From: Methanobacteriota archaeon | GTDB lineage: Archaea > Thermoplasmatota > Thermoplasmata > Methanomassiliicoccales > Methanomethylophilaceae | Assembly (NCBI GenBank): GCA_012719315.1 | Contig: JAAYAP010000014.1 | Coordinates: forward strand, 1-34,938 | Length of the DNA stretch: 34,938 nucleotides | Reading direction: 5' to 3' | Shown: positions 7,036 to 16,700 of the stretch, piece after piece | Numbering within the stretch: the stretch's first letter is position 1 | Layout of the letters: every line of letters starts with the position of its first letter | The notes under the pieces: model-generated | The model's database searches: none | Told to the model about the DNA's origin: nothing | The model's input: the letters and a program-made list of their open reading frames with translations, nothing else | Position numbers and translations under genes: made by a program

Positions 7036-7556
7036 TCCCGGTCAGAGTCTATGACGAGTGCCAATGCGATCCCCGCAAGTGCACCGCCAAGCGGATGCTG
7101 AGGTTCGGTCTCGCCCGGGAGGCGAAGCGGCTGTCCGACATCCCTCCCGGCTCGGTGGTGCTGTCGCCGTTCGCGGACCGGGTGCTGTCGCCGGCCGACC
7201 GCCGGCACGCCCGCAGGGGGCTGGTGGTCATGGACCTCACCTGGTCGCACATAGACGGGTTCCCGAAGGTCAGACGCGTCGAGGAGCGGGCGTTGCCGTA
7301 TCTGCTGGCCGCCAACCCGGTCAATTGGGGACGGCCCCTGGAGCTCAACAGCGCCGAGGCGGTGCTGGCGGCCCTGGTCATCCTCGGGGAGACGGAGCAG
7401 GCCGGGACCTTCATGGGGCGGTTCAACTGGGCTCCCGAGTTCATGAGGCTCAACGGGGACCTGCTGGCGGGTTATTCCGCGGCGAAGGACGGCGCCGAGG
7501 TCGCGAGGATACAGGAGGAGTACATCGCCTCCGTCGCGGATTCCCCCCGGACGTGA
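7032..7556 (+). CDS. tsr3: rRNA aminocarboxypropyltransferase Tsr3
   Basis: This is a Tsr3 family enzyme, which transfers the aminocarboxypropyl group of S-adenosylmethionine to a hypermodified uridine in small-subunit rRNA. The 174 residues contain CDPRKCTAKRML near the N-terminus, VLSPADRRHARRGLVVMD, LPYLLAANPVNWGRP (the most conserved block) and ELNSAEAVLAAL, ending FNWAPEFMRLNGDLL. Length is typical for archaeal forms. The ATG at 7032 overlaps the stop of the upstream gene, which fixes the start better than the longer open frame. Confidence 0.92.
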   Translation: MIPVRVYDECQCDPRKCTAKRMLRFGLAREAKRLSDIPPGSVVLSPFADRVLSPADRRHARRGLVVMDLTWSHIDGFPKVRRVEERALPYLLAANPVNWGRPLELNSAEAVLAALVILGETEQAGTFMGRFNWAPEFMRLNGDLLAGYSAAKDGAEVARIQEEYIASVADSPRT

Positions 7557-7573
7557 GGCGCCGCGACATGACA

Positions 7574-7601
7574 CTTTATTTACACGGGCATCGTTAGGAG
7601 G
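7574..7601 (+). promoter_or_regulatory. promoter and ribosome-binding site of the mcm operon
   Basis: A TATA-like ctttattta (7574-7582) lies 26-34 bases before the ATG at 7608. A strong Shine-Dalgarno aggagg (7596-7601) lies 6 bases before it. The strong ribosome-binding site supports the short 77-codon gene as the first gene of the operon. Confidence 0.55.
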
Positions 7602-7607
7602 AAGCAG

Positions 7608-7841
7608 ATGCAGGATGATATCGCGCCGTTGGTTTGGAAGGTCATGGACGGGACGCCGTTGACCACCGGGGAGGTGATCGGGAGACTGGACGACCAGTTC
7701 CGCCACAGATGCCCGGACGACATGGCCAAGGCCCTCAACCGGCTGCGGAGGAGGGGGCTGATCAAAGGCGAGGTCTCCGCGGACGCCGGCGGGTGGGTCT
7801 GGTGGACGGACGCGGAGTGCCTTGCGCGGAGGGACGGGTGA
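7608..7841 (+). CDS. small winged-helix-like protein preceding mcm
   Basis: This 77-residue protein begins 6 bases after aggagg and ends 2 bases before the mcm start. The sequence PLTTGEVIGRLDDQF, then AKALNRLRRRGLIKGEV and a tryptophan-rich GGWVWW strand, reads like a helix-turn-helix with recognition helix and wing. It has no zinc motif or membrane segment. Its place as first gene of an operon with mcm suggests a replication-linked or autoregulatory role, but that is inference. I do not recognise a named family. Confidence 0.7.
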   Translation: MQDDIAPLVWKVMDGTPLTTGEVIGRLDDQFRHRCPDDMAKALNRLRRRGLIKGEVSADAGGWVWWTDAECLARRDG

Positions 7842-7843
7842 CG

Positions 7844-9946
7844 ATGTCGGGATTCCAGGAGCAGGACATAAAGGCCGGATGGGAGGCGATCCTCGGCGAC
7901 GACCGGTACAGGCTCATCATCGCGGACACGGCCGCGAACTACCCCGAGAAGAAGAGCGTGACCGTCTCGTACAAGGACATCGAGGCCTATGACATAGATT
8001 TCGCGCTGAACGTCCTGGAGTACCCGGACCTGTTCATCGCCAAAGGCAAGGAGACGATCAAGGCCTCCCTGCCCCCGACATGGGACGGCAAGCGGGAGGT
8101 CAACCTCCGGATCGTCGAGCTGCCCCGCGACGCCAAGGTCGACATCCGCCACCTGCGGTCCAAGCACCTCGGCAAACTGGTGGCCGTGGAGGGGCTGGTC
8201 AGGAAGGCGACCTCGGTCCGCCCGAGGATGACGCACGCCCTGTTCAGGTGCGCCCGCTGCAACGCGGAGATGTGGGAGGAGCAGAAGAGCATGATCCTGA
8301 AGGAGCCGATCATGTGCGTCAACGCCGAGAGCGGCTGCAACAAACAGGCCGTGCGTTTCATCCTGGACGACAAGCAGTCGCTGTACAAGGACACGCAGAA
8401 GGTCGAGATCCAGGAGAGCCCGGAGGGATTGCGGGGCGGAGCCCAGCCCGAGCGGCTGTCGGGCTACGTCGAGGACGACATCTCCGGGGCGATAACCGCA
8501 GGCAACCGGGTGACGATGAACGGCATCATCCGCTCGGTGGAGAAGCCCGAGCGCGACAAGACCACCGTCTTCGAGATCTACATCGACGTGATGTCGGTGG
8601 AATTCGAGCAGCACGAGTACGACGACATACAGATCACCGAAGAGGACGAGGAGCAGATCCTCGCGATGTCGCGCGACCCCGCGCTCTTCGAGAGGATCGT
8701 GGCTTCGATATCCCCGACGATCTTCGGCATGGACGAGGTCAAGAGCGCCATCGCCCTGCAGCTGTTCGGCGGCTGCCACAAGGAGATGGACGACAAGACC
8801 TCGATAAGAGGGGATATACACATCCTGCTGGTCGGGGACCCGGGCGTGGCCAAGTCGCAGATCCTCCGGTACATGAGCCTGCTCGCCCCGCGCGGCATAT
8901 ACGCATCCGGCAAATCGGCTTCGGCGGCGGGACTCACGGCCGCCGCGGTCAAAGACGATTTCGGCGACGGGAGATGGACGCTCGAGGCGGGCGCCCTGGT
9001 GCTGGCCGACAAGGGTCTGGCTTGCATCGACGAATTGGACAAGATGACCACCCAGGACCGTTCCTCGCTGCATGAGGCGATGGAATCGCAGAGGATCTCC
9101 GTCGCGAAGGCGGGGATCACCGCCACGCTCCAGTGCAGATGCTCCATGCTCGCCGCCGCCAATCCCAAGTTCGGCAGGTTCGAGACCGAGAACATGGGCA
9201 CCCTCAACGAGCAGATCGACCTGCCTCCGGCGCTGATGTCGCGTTTCGATCTGCTGTTCGTGCTCACCGACCGGCCCGACCGCGTCAAGGACGCGGAGCT
9301 GTCGTCCCACATACTGGGGGTCCATCGCCGCGGCGAGATCAGGCAGATGGCGGAGGGGGCGGCCATCGACGGCATCGACGCCGAGGCCATCTGGGAATCG
9401 ACGAAGGGCGTCAAACCGTTCTACGACGTGGAGATCCTCAGGAAGTACGTCGCCTACTCCAAGCGCATCGTGCCGGTGATGTCCGATGCCGCGACGCGCA
9501 TCATCCAGGACAGCTATCTCAAAATCAGGGACATGGGCAGGGCGGACGGGACGATAACGATAACCGCGAGGCAGCTGGAGGCGCTGGTGCGCCTGTCCGA
9601 AGCCTCGGCGAGGCTGAGGCTCAACCGGGTCGTGGAGGAATCGGATGCCAAACGCGCGGTCGGCCTGGTGGAGTACTACCTGTCCGAGTTCGCATCCAGC
9701 AACGGCGGCCTCTGGGATATGAGCGCGATCGATTCGAACTACACCAAGAGGGACCGCGACCGCAACAAGACGGTGATGAGGATCATCGATATGTTCGGCT
9801 CCTCGGACGGCATCTCGCTGGAGGAGATCCTCGTCCATGCATCGAACGACGGCATGACCGACGACGAGGTCAAGAAGATCCTCCGCAACCTGGCCACGGA
9901 AGGGATGCTCTTCAATCCGCGCGCGGACATGTACAAGAGGGCTTGA
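7844..9946 (+). CDS. mcm: replicative helicase MCM
   Basis: This is the minichromosome maintenance helicase, which unwinds DNA as a hexamer at the fork. From ATG 7844 it is 700 residues. The N-terminal domain has a zinc-binding set C136, C139, C158 and C165. The AAA+ core has Walker A GDPGVAKS (331-338), Walker B LACIDELDK (392-400), sensor region AAANPKFGRF and the arginine finger in LMSRFDLLF (R467). A C-terminal winged helix covers roughly the last 80 residues. The frame is open further upstream, but the start after the small gene was preferred. The order mcm, DUF424, nmd3 suggests co-expression of replication and ribosome-biogenesis genes. Confidence 0.97.
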   Translation: MSGFQEQDIKAGWEAILGDDRYRLIIADTAANYPEKKSVTVSYKDIEAYDIDFALNVLEYPDLFIAKGKETIKASLPPTWDGKREVNLRIVELPRDAKVDIRHLRSKHLGKLVAVEGLVRKATSVRPRMTHALFRCARCNAEMWEEQKSMILKEPIMCVNAESGCNKQAVRFILDDKQSLYKDTQKVEIQESPEGLRGGAQPERLSGYVEDDISGAITAGNRVTMNGIIRSVEKPERDKTTVFEIYIDVMSVEFEQHEYDDIQITEEDEEQILAMSRDPALFERIVASISPTIFGMDEVKSAIALQLFGGCHKEMDDKTSIRGDIHILLVGDPGVAKSQILRYMSLLAPRGIYASGKSASAAGLTAAAVKDDFGDGRWTLEAGALVLADKGLACIDELDKMTTQDRSSLHEAMESQRISVAKAGITATLQCRCSMLAAANPKFGRFETENMGTLNEQIDLPPALMSRFDLLFVLTDRPDRVKDAELSSHILGVHRRGEIRQMAEGAAIDGIDAEAIWESTKGVKPFYDVEILRKYVAYSKRIVPVMSDAATRIIQDSYLKIRDMGRADGTITITARQLEALVRLSEASARLRLNRVVEESDAKRAVGLVEYYLSEFASSNGGLWDMSAIDSNYTKRDRDRNKTVMRIIDMFGSSDGISLEEILVHASNDGMTDDEVKKILRNLATEGMLFNPRADMYKRA

Positions 9947-9947
9947 A

Positions 9948-10241
9948 ATGGTATACGTCAGGATACACGTTCACGAGAACGACCGGATACTGGCCGCCTG
10001 CGACGAGGACATCCTGGGGATGACGTTCAGAGGCGGAGGGGCGAGGATAACCGTCTCCGAGCGGTTCTACTGCGGGGAATCCGTCTCCGAGGAGACCTTC
10101 CTGGAGCGCACCCGCTCGGCATCGGTGATCAACATGGTGGGCAACGCCGTCATCGGGGTCGCGGTGCGCGAAGGGCTCGTCTCGGCGGACTGCGTCATGG
10201 ACATCGGCGGGGTGAAGCACGCCCAGGTGGTGATGATGTGA
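9948..10241 (+). CDS. DUF424 family protein
   Basis: This 97-residue archaeal protein belongs to the DUF424 family, which has no established function. Recognisable parts are MVYVRIHVHENDRILAACDE, the central GGGARITVSERFYCG and the C-terminal GVAVREGLVSADCVM. It starts 1 base after the mcm stop and overlaps the nmd3 GTG start by 4 bases, so it is translated between the two. The family is restricted to archaea and is often found close to nmd3-type genes (recalled, not checked). Confidence 0.82.
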   Translation: MVYVRIHVHENDRILAACDEDILGMTFRGGGARITVSERFYCGESVSEETFLERTRSASVINMVGNAVIGVAVREGLVSADCVMDIGGVKHAQVVMM

Positions 10242-11275
10242 GGTTCTGCGTCAGATGCGGCAAGGATGTCGAGGAAGTGATAGACGGGCTGTGCACGGAA
10301 TGCTTCCTGGACGGCCGCAAGCTGCTGTCGCTGCCGCACCACGTCGATCTGCAGATGTGCACCAACTGCGGGGAGTTCCGCATCCGCAACGCATGGGTCC
10401 CGGTATCGCGGCCGCAGGCGGCGGAGGACGTGGCGATCGAGCATCTCTCGGCGATCAGGGAGGCGGAGGTCCTCGAGGTCGCGGCCGAGGCCGAGGAGCT
10501 TGACGAGAACAACTACCTCGTTCATGTCCGGGCGCTGCTGGAGGTCTCGGACGTCACCCTGGACGCCGAGGACGAGACCGTCGTCCGCGTGAAGAACACG
10601 GTCTGCAAGCGGTGCTCCAGGTACCTCGGCAACTACTACGAGTCGATAATCCAGATCCGCACCCGTCGCAAGGACCTGCCGCCGCGGCTCAGGCGCGAGG
10701 TGCTGGGGCGCATCGACGGCCAGGTGGCGGCGCAGGCGAAGAACAACCGCAACATCTTCATCTCGAAGATCGAGGATGTGCCCGGCGGGGTGGACGTCTA
10801 CCTGTCCTCGATCCAGCTGGGCAAGGCCATCGCCAAGGTCCTGTCGGACGCCTATTCGGCGGAATCGAAAGAGGCGTTCAAGCTCGTGGGCCAGACCCGC
10901 GACGGTCAGGACATGTTCAGGATAACCTATCTGGTCCGCCTGCCGGACTTCCACGTCGGCGACATCGTGAGGTATGCGGGCGGTCTGCACCTGCTCTCGA
11001 GGATCTTCGCCTCCGGAGGCAGGATCACCGCGCTCGCGGACTTCAGGGACCGCAACCTGAAGCATACGGAGATGGAGGGGCTGGAGGTGGTCCTCGGAGC
11101 CGACGAGCTGATCGACGCCGTCGTGGTGTCCAGATCGGAGACCGAGATCCAGATCCTCCACCCGACGACATACGAGACCATCGACCTGGTCGTGCCGGCG
11201 GGGACGCCGGCCGCGGAGACGGCCAAGGTCGCGAACATAGACGGCACGATCCTCTTCGTGCCCGAACGGATGTGA
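10238..11275 (+). CDS. NMD3-related protein
   Basis: This is the archaeal homologue of the eukaryotic 60S export adaptor NMD3. In archaea it is thought to act in large-subunit assembly. The 345 residues open with paired zinc-knuckle cysteines (C4, C7, C19, C22, C41, C44), with another CxxC (CKRC) near residue 122, followed by RYLGNYYESIIQIR, a hallmark of the family. The start is GTG at 10238, overlapping the DUF424 stop as GTGA. The eukaryotic nuclear export tail is absent, as expected. The gap to the fumarase gene is 4 bases. Confidence 0.9.
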   Translation: MRFCVRCGKDVEEVIDGLCTECFLDGRKLLSLPHHVDLQMCTNCGEFRIRNAWVPVSRPQAAEDVAIEHLSAIREAEVLEVAAEAEELDENNYLVHVRALLEVSDVTLDAEDETVVRVKNTVCKRCSRYLGNYYESIIQIRTRRKDLPPRLRREVLGRIDGQVAAQAKNNRNIFISKIEDVPGGVDVYLSSIQLGKAIAKVLSDAYSAESKEAFKLVGQTRDGQDMFRITYLVRLPDFHVGDIVRYAGGLHLLSRIFASGGRITALADFRDRNLKHTEMEGLEVVLGADELIDAVVVSRSETEIQILHPTTYETIDLVVPAGTPAAETAKVANIDGTILFVPERM

Positions 11276-11279
11276 ACAG

Positions 11280-12155
11280 ATGTCTGTGATAAAGCTTCCC
11301 GAATCCATCGAGGACGTGGTGGTCAACCTGCTGCGTCTGGCCAACACGAAACTGCCCCAGGACATCGGATGGGCGCTGGAGTCCGCTGCCGCCTGGGAGC
11401 CGAACGCCATCGCCTCCACCCAGCTGGGGGCGGTGCTGGACAACGTCAGGAAAGCGGGTCTGCTGGGGAGGCCGATGTGCCAGGACACCGGCATACCGGT
11501 GTTCTACGTCAAGGGCGGATACGACCCCTCCATCGCCGACGCCATCGCGCGGGGTGTGGAGAGGGCGACGCGGGAGATCCCGCTGCGGCCCAACACCGTC
11601 GATCCGCTGACCCGGGAGAACGACGGCAGGAACCTCGGCAGGGGCATGCCCGTGATCCATCACCTGCCGTCCGACGGCGATTACACGGAGATAACCGTCC
11701 TGGTCAAAGGGGCGGGCTCCGAGAACATGACCCGCCTCGGCATGCTCGACCCCTCGGACGGGGTCGCGGGCGTGATGCGCTTCGTCGTCGACGCCGTCCT
11801 GGATGCCGGGGGCCGGCCGTGCCCTCCCGGAGTGGTCGGCGTGGGCATCGGCGGCATGGCCGATGAGTGCGTCGCCATGGCCAAACGGGTGCTGGCGAGG
11901 CCGATCGACGAGGAGAACCCCGACCCCGTCCTCAGGGAGATGGAGGAGGACCTCTTCGTCAGGCTCAACGGCAGCGGGCTCGGGCCGATGGGGCTCGGCG
12001 GTTCCGCCACGGTGCTGGCGGTCCGGATCGACAAGGCGCACTGCCACACGGCGAGTCTGCCGGTGGCGGTCAACATCGGCTGCTGGGCCACACGCAGGGC
12101 CTCGGTGAGGCTCGGCGCGGGCGACGCGGTCTACAGTCAGGGGGCATGGCTGTGA
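11280..12155 (+). CDS. fumarate hydratase class I, alpha subunit
   Basis: This is the N-terminal half of the two-subunit, oxygen-sensitive [4Fe-4S] fumarase/L-tartrate dehydratase family, which interconverts fumarate and malate. The 291 residues contain the three cluster cysteines C67 (MCQDTG), C181 (CPPGVVGVGIGG) and C268 (NIGCW). The tartrate dehydratase alternative cannot be excluded by sequence alone. It is the fifth gene of the mcm operon and overlaps the beta-subunit start by 10 bases. Methanogens use this enzyme in an incomplete TCA cycle. Confidence 0.93.
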   Translation: MSVIKLPESIEDVVVNLLRLANTKLPQDIGWALESAAAWEPNAIASTQLGAVLDNVRKAGLLGRPMCQDTGIPVFYVKGGYDPSIADAIARGVERATREIPLRPNTVDPLTRENDGRNLGRGMPVIHHLPSDGDYTEITVLVKGAGSENMTRLGMLDPSDGVAGVMRFVVDAVLDAGGRPCPPGVVGVGIGGMADECVAMAKRVLARPIDEENPDPVLREMEEDLFVRLNGSGLGPMGLGGSATVLAVRIDKAHCHTASLPVAVNIGCWATRRASVRLGAGDAVYSQGAWL

Positions 12156-12715
12156 AACGCATCCGGCTGCCGCTCTCACATGACGACGTGCGCGGACTGC
12201 GGATCGGCGAGGTCGTGTCGGCCAGCGGCCCGCTGGTCACCGGCAGGGACGCGGTGCAGATGCGCGCGCTCGACTACCATGACCGGGGCAAGGTCGTGCC
12301 TAAGGAGCTCGAGGGCGCCACGCTGTTCCATTGCGGGCCGATCATGGCCCGGGGGCCGAACGGATGGACGGTGGTGGCGGCCGGGCCGACCACCAGCGCC
12401 CGGATGGACAAAGCGGGGCCGGAGATGATCAGGACGTTCTCCGTCAGAGCGGTCATCGGCAAGGGCGGGATGTCGCAGGACGTCCTCGAGGCGATGCGGG
12501 AGGTCGGATGCGTCTACCTCGCCGCCACGGGCGGCACCGCGGTGTCGCTGGCCGAGAGCCTGCCGCGGGTCAGAGGCGTCGAATGGGAGGATCTGGGCAT
12601 GGCCGAGGCGATGTGGCTGCTCGAGGCCGAGAACCTGGGCCCGCTGGTCGTCGCCATGGACGCCCACGGCAACAGCCTCTACGAGGATGTCAGGAGATCG
12701 CTGAAGAGGAGTTAA
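12146..12715 (+). CDS. fumarate hydratase class I, beta subunit
   Basis: This is the C-terminal half of class I fumarase, 189 residues from ATG 12146, inside the end of the alpha gene. It contains IGEVVSASGPLVTGRDA, the FHCGPIM segment, TTSARMDKAGPEMI and VIGKGGM, all typical of the beta subunit. The frame is open upstream in the alpha gene, but MAVKRIRLPL is the natural start. Its TAA shares bases with the TAA of the convergent secreted-protein gene, in the palindrome gttaac at 12711-12716. Confidence 0.92.
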   Translation: MAVKRIRLPLSHDDVRGLRIGEVVSASGPLVTGRDAVQMRALDYHDRGKVVPKELEGATLFHCGPIMARGPNGWTVVAAGPTTSARMDKAGPEMIRTFSVRAVIGKGGMSQDVLEAMREVGCVYLAATGGTAVSLAESLPRVRGVEWEDLGMAEAMWLLEAENLGPLVVAMDAHGNSLYEDVRRSLKRS

Positions 12716-13578
12716 CGTATCAAAACCGGGATCTCGTCGTCGTCGGCCTCTTCTTCGACATGGGTGTCGTCGATGATCCCGAGGTCGTCGCCCTTGGCGC
12801 GGGCCAACATGAACATCGAGGCCGAGAACGTGATGCCCAGCAGCACGCTCGCGATCATGAGGACATGGGCGGTGCCGAGCCCGAAGTAGGTGTTGCTGCT
12901 CTTCTGGACCAGGATCACCGTCGGCACGACGGTTGTGCCGCTGGCGGTGATCACGACCGGTTCGCTGGAGACGAAGCCGTTGCGGCTGACTTTCAGGTAG
13001 TACTCCCCGGTGGGGCATTGAACGGAGTACCTGCCGCCGGAGTCGGTGCTGCCGTTGTAGATACTGCCCGTGCTGCTCGAGATCAGCACCACATCGGCGC
13101 CGATGACCTGGCCCCCCGCATACGAGATGACACCGGTGACGACCGCGTAGGAGGTGCTCATGACGGCCGCCTGCATGCCGTTCGCCCCCGAGGTGATCCT
13201 GTATGTGTTGTGGACGTCGGGCTCGAGCCCGGCGAGGCTGAGTGGCAGGTATCCGTCGATATCGGCCTGCTCGCCGACGTTGGGACAAGCCCTCAGAGTG
13301 TACCCCTCTTTGGTGAACTTAATCCGCAGACCCTCGGACGAAGGCACGGACACCGAGAAGAACCCGTCGGGATCGGTGACGTCGATGTAGTCGGTGTTGA
13401 TGATGCGGATGGTGACCGTCACGCCTTCCAGCGGCATGTTCCCTTTGGGCTGGGTGTCGATGACGTAGCCTTCTACGGAATACGTCTCGGATGCCCCGGA
13501 TGCATCCGCGGCGAACGCCGGCAGCATCAGCAGGGCGATGAACAGCGCCAAGGCGGGCAACATCAGCTTGCGTCTCAT
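12712..13578 (-). CDS. secreted, membrane-anchored carboxypeptidase-regulatory-like protein
   Basis: The 288-residue protein has a signal peptide (about 1-25, charged MRRK then a hydrophobic stretch), two beta-sandwich segments resembling carboxypeptidase regulatory-like domains (about 34-98, EGYVIDT...GVTVTI...DGFFSVSVP; and about 147-212, GVISYAGGQVIGADVVL...SGGRYSVQCPTGEYYLKV), a transmembrane helix at about 236-258 and a short acidic cytoplasmic tail (HVEEEADDDEIPVLIR). It probably sits on the cell surface. I chose ATG 13578 over the GTG at 13584 because the TATA box is 24-32 bases upstream of the ATG. The function is unknown. Confidence 0.75.
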   Translation of the reverse strand: MRRKLMLPALALFIALLMLPAFAADASGASETYSVEGYVIDTQPKGNMPLEGVTVTIRIINTDYIDVTDPDGFFSVSVPSSEGLRIKFTKEGYTLRACPNVGEQADIDGYLPLSLAGLEPDVHNTYRITSGANGMQAAVMSTSYAVVTGVISYAGGQVIGADVVLISSSTGSIYNGSTDSGGRYSVQCPTGEYYLKVSRNGFVSSEPVVITASGTTVVPTVILVQKSSNTYFGLGTAHVLMIASVLLGITFSASMFMLARAKGDDLGIIDDTHVEEEADDDEIPVLIR

Positions 13579-13601
13579 CGCCACACCATCGTGTTACCTG
13601 T

Positions 13602-13610
13602 CTTTATATC
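13602..13610 (-). promoter_or_regulatory. TATA box for the secreted-protein gene
   Basis: The minus-strand gatataaag lies 24-32 bases before the ATG at 13578, implying a leaderless message. Between it and the next promoter lies a GC-rich stretch (about 13621-13672) with repeated ccgcgg and ggggcc blocks that can fold on itself. Confidence 0.55.
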
Positions 13611-13673
13611 TTCCACTCGGCAGCGGCAGGCGGGGCCGGGGCTTCCGCGGCCCGCGGGGCCGCCCCTCGGGAG

Positions 13674-13682
13674 TAATAAATA
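13674..13682 (+). promoter_or_regulatory. TATA box for the long Lhr gene
   Basis: taataaata lies 40-48 bases before the TTG at 13722. This predicts a leader of about 15-20 bases that carries the Shine-Dalgarno aggtga (13712-13717), 4 bases before the TTG. Together these support the TTG start. Confidence 0.5.
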
Positions 13683-13721
13683 CATCCTCCTCATAAGGTA
13701 AACGTTCATCCAGGTGAGTGT

Positions 13722-16700
13722 TTGGAACGGATTGATAGAGAGTACAGCATGGAGGAGGTGATGGGCCTGATGGAGCCCACGGTCTCCGAATGGTTCTACG
13801 AGCGTTTCGACGATCTCACCGAGCCCCAGTCCAAGGCGATCCCGGTGATCCACGAACGCCGCAACGTGCTGGTCTCGTCCCCCACCGGCTCGGGCAAGAC
13901 GCTCACCGCATTCACGAGCATCATCAACGAATTGGTCAGGTACGCGTCGGAAGGCCGTCTGGAGGAGCGGATCTACTGCATCTACATCTCCCCCCTTAAA
14001 GCCCTGGCCAACGACGTCAACAGGAACCTGAACGGGCCGCTGGAGGAGATGAGGCGGATCGCCGAGGAGAGGGGCCTGACCGTGCCCGACATCAGGGTCG
14101 CCGTGCGTTCGGGCGACACCTCCCAGAGCGACAGGCAGAAGATGGTGCGGCGTCCGCCGCACATCCTGATCACGACTCCGGAGTCGCTCTCGCTCATACT
14201 CGCCGCCCCCAAGTTCAGCGAGAGCTTCAAAGACGTGGAATGGGTGATCCTCGACGAGATACACGACATCTGCGAGTCGAAACGAGGCGTGCTGCTCTCG
14301 CTCTCGCTCGAGCGGCTGAGGCACTTCTGCAACCGCGACTTCACCAGGATCGGCCTGTCGGCGACCCTCGCCCCCATGGATGCGATCGCCGGCTATCTGG
14401 TGGGGTGCGATCCCGACGGCGGCATCCGCGATGTCGCCCTGATTGAGTCCGATTCCAAGAAGATGCTCGATCTGGAGGTGATCTGCCCGACCGAGGACAT
14501 GACCACACTGTCCTCCGACATCGTCAACTCGATGATGTACGATAAACTGAAGGACCTCGTCGACACGCACGAGACCACCCTGATCTTCACGAACACGCGA
14601 TCCGGGGCGGAGAGCGTGGTGTACAAACTCAAGGAGAGGGGCTTGGAGAGCATCGAGGTGCACCACAGCTCCCTGGGCAAGGAGATCCGCCTCGATGTCG
14701 AGGAGCGCCTCAAACGGGGGGAGATCAGATGCGTGGTCTCGTCCACCTCGCTGGAGCTGGGCATCGACATCGGCTCGGTCGACCTCGTCTGCCAGATCGG
14801 CTCGCCCAAGTCGGTGGCCAAGGGATTGCAGCGGATCGGCAGGTCGGGGCACAGCTTCGGCAGGGTGGCCAAAGGGCGCCTGCTGGTGTTCGACCCGGAC
14901 GACCTGGTCGAGTGCGCGGTCATGTGCCGCGCCGCGCATCGCAGCGACATCGATCGCGTGGGGATCCCGGAGAACTGCCTGGACGTGCTCGCCCAGGCGG
15001 TGGTGGGGATGAGCCTCGAATCCAGATGGGAGGAGGATGACGCCTATGCGCTGGTCAAGGGCGCGTACAACTACCGCAACCTGCCGAGGGAGAGCTTCAT
15101 CAACGTGCTCAGGTACCTGGGCAGCAAGGACGAGCACGAGGGCGTGTACTCGAAGATCTGGTACGACGAGGAGGAGCGGACCTTCGGCAGGAAGAGAGGG
15201 TCCCGGATGATCTACCTGATGAACCTGGGGACCATCCCCGAGGAGGCCAACTACCGGGTGGTGACCAACCGCGGCACGGTCGCCGGCGAGCTGTCCGAGA
15301 AGTTCGTCGAGAGGCTCTCGCCGAAGGATGTCTTCGTGCTCGGCGGCAGGTCCTTCGAGTTCGTGCGCTCCAAAGGGATGATGGCCTACGTCAAGGAGGC
15401 TGCGGGGAGGAAACCGACCGTGCCCTCCTGGGCGGGGGAGATGCTCCCGCGGAGCTTCGACCTTTCCTTAGACATCGCCGAGTTCAGGAAGGAGATGGTG
15501 CAGCGCATCGACGGCGACACGGAGACGCTGATCGCCGAGATGACGTACGAGTTCGACATCGACGACGGCTCGGCCAGGAGCATCGTATCCTACATGCGCG
15601 AGCAGAGGGCGGTCACGGGGTTCATCCCGGACATCGACACCCTGGCCATCGAGGAGTACATCGACCCGTCCGACAACCAGAGGATCATCTTCCACTTCCC
15701 GTTCGGCAGGAGGGTCAACGACGCCCTGTCGCGGGCGTACGCGTACCGGATGACCAACATCCTCGGGTCCAACGTGTCCGTGACCATCACCGACGACAAT
15801 TTCATGATCGGCACTTCCAGGAGGATCGACATCGAGCGGATCCCGGGGATGCTGTCCCCGTCGGACCTGCAGACGATCCTGAGGAAATCGATCAAGAACT
15901 CGGAGATCTTCAAGCTGAGGTTCAGGCACACCGCCGCCCGCAGCTTCATGATCCTCCGCAGTTACAAAGGCCGGCCGATCTCGGTCAACCGGCAGCAGGT
16001 GCGCTCGTCGTACCTGCTGGAGGCGCTCGGCAACATGGAGAACGAGCCTGTCATCGAGGAGACCTACCGCGAGGTGCTCGAGGACGACATGGACCTGAAG
16101 AACGCCGTCCGGGTGCTGGAGATGATCGAGGCCGGCACCGCGGTCCGCACGATCAGGTTCAGCGGCACGCCGTCGCCGTTCGCGCACTCGATAATCCTCT
16201 CGGGATTCTCCGACATCGTCCTGATGGAGGACCGGTCCGCGCTGCTCAGGGAGCTGCACCGCAAGGTGCTGGTCAAGGCCTTGGGGGACTCGGTCAGGGA
16301 TTTCGAGTTCGACGAGGACACGGTCGTCCCCTACTTCCGGCAGAAGATCGGGCGCGTGGCCGCCAAAGGGGACATACCCGCGCTGCTGATGCGCACCGGC
16401 CCGCTGCAGGCGATGCGGGAGCGCGGACGGCACATCTACGCCTACTGCGACGTCGAACGCAAGACGGTCGACGGTTGGATCGGCGAGCTGCTCAGGGAGG
16501 GCGGGATCGGCACGGTGTTCATGGACGAGCCGCACATCATGGCCGCATCCGAGGTGCCCGTCTATGCGGCGGCCACCGTCAAGGAGCGCGAGCTGAGCGA
16601 GCTGGATGCGCAGGTCTACGGCCGTGTGGAGCAGAGGACGGCCCTGAAGGAGATCGCCGACGGCCTGGAGGCGAGCGAGGACGCGGTATCCAGGTCCCTG

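Noticed and set aside
7580..9838. 752-residue open frame antisense to mcm
   Set aside because: It lies wholly opposite a well-supported gene. Its composition (runs of His, Asp, Val, Arg) is the typical shadow of GC-rich coding DNA. No motifs are seen.
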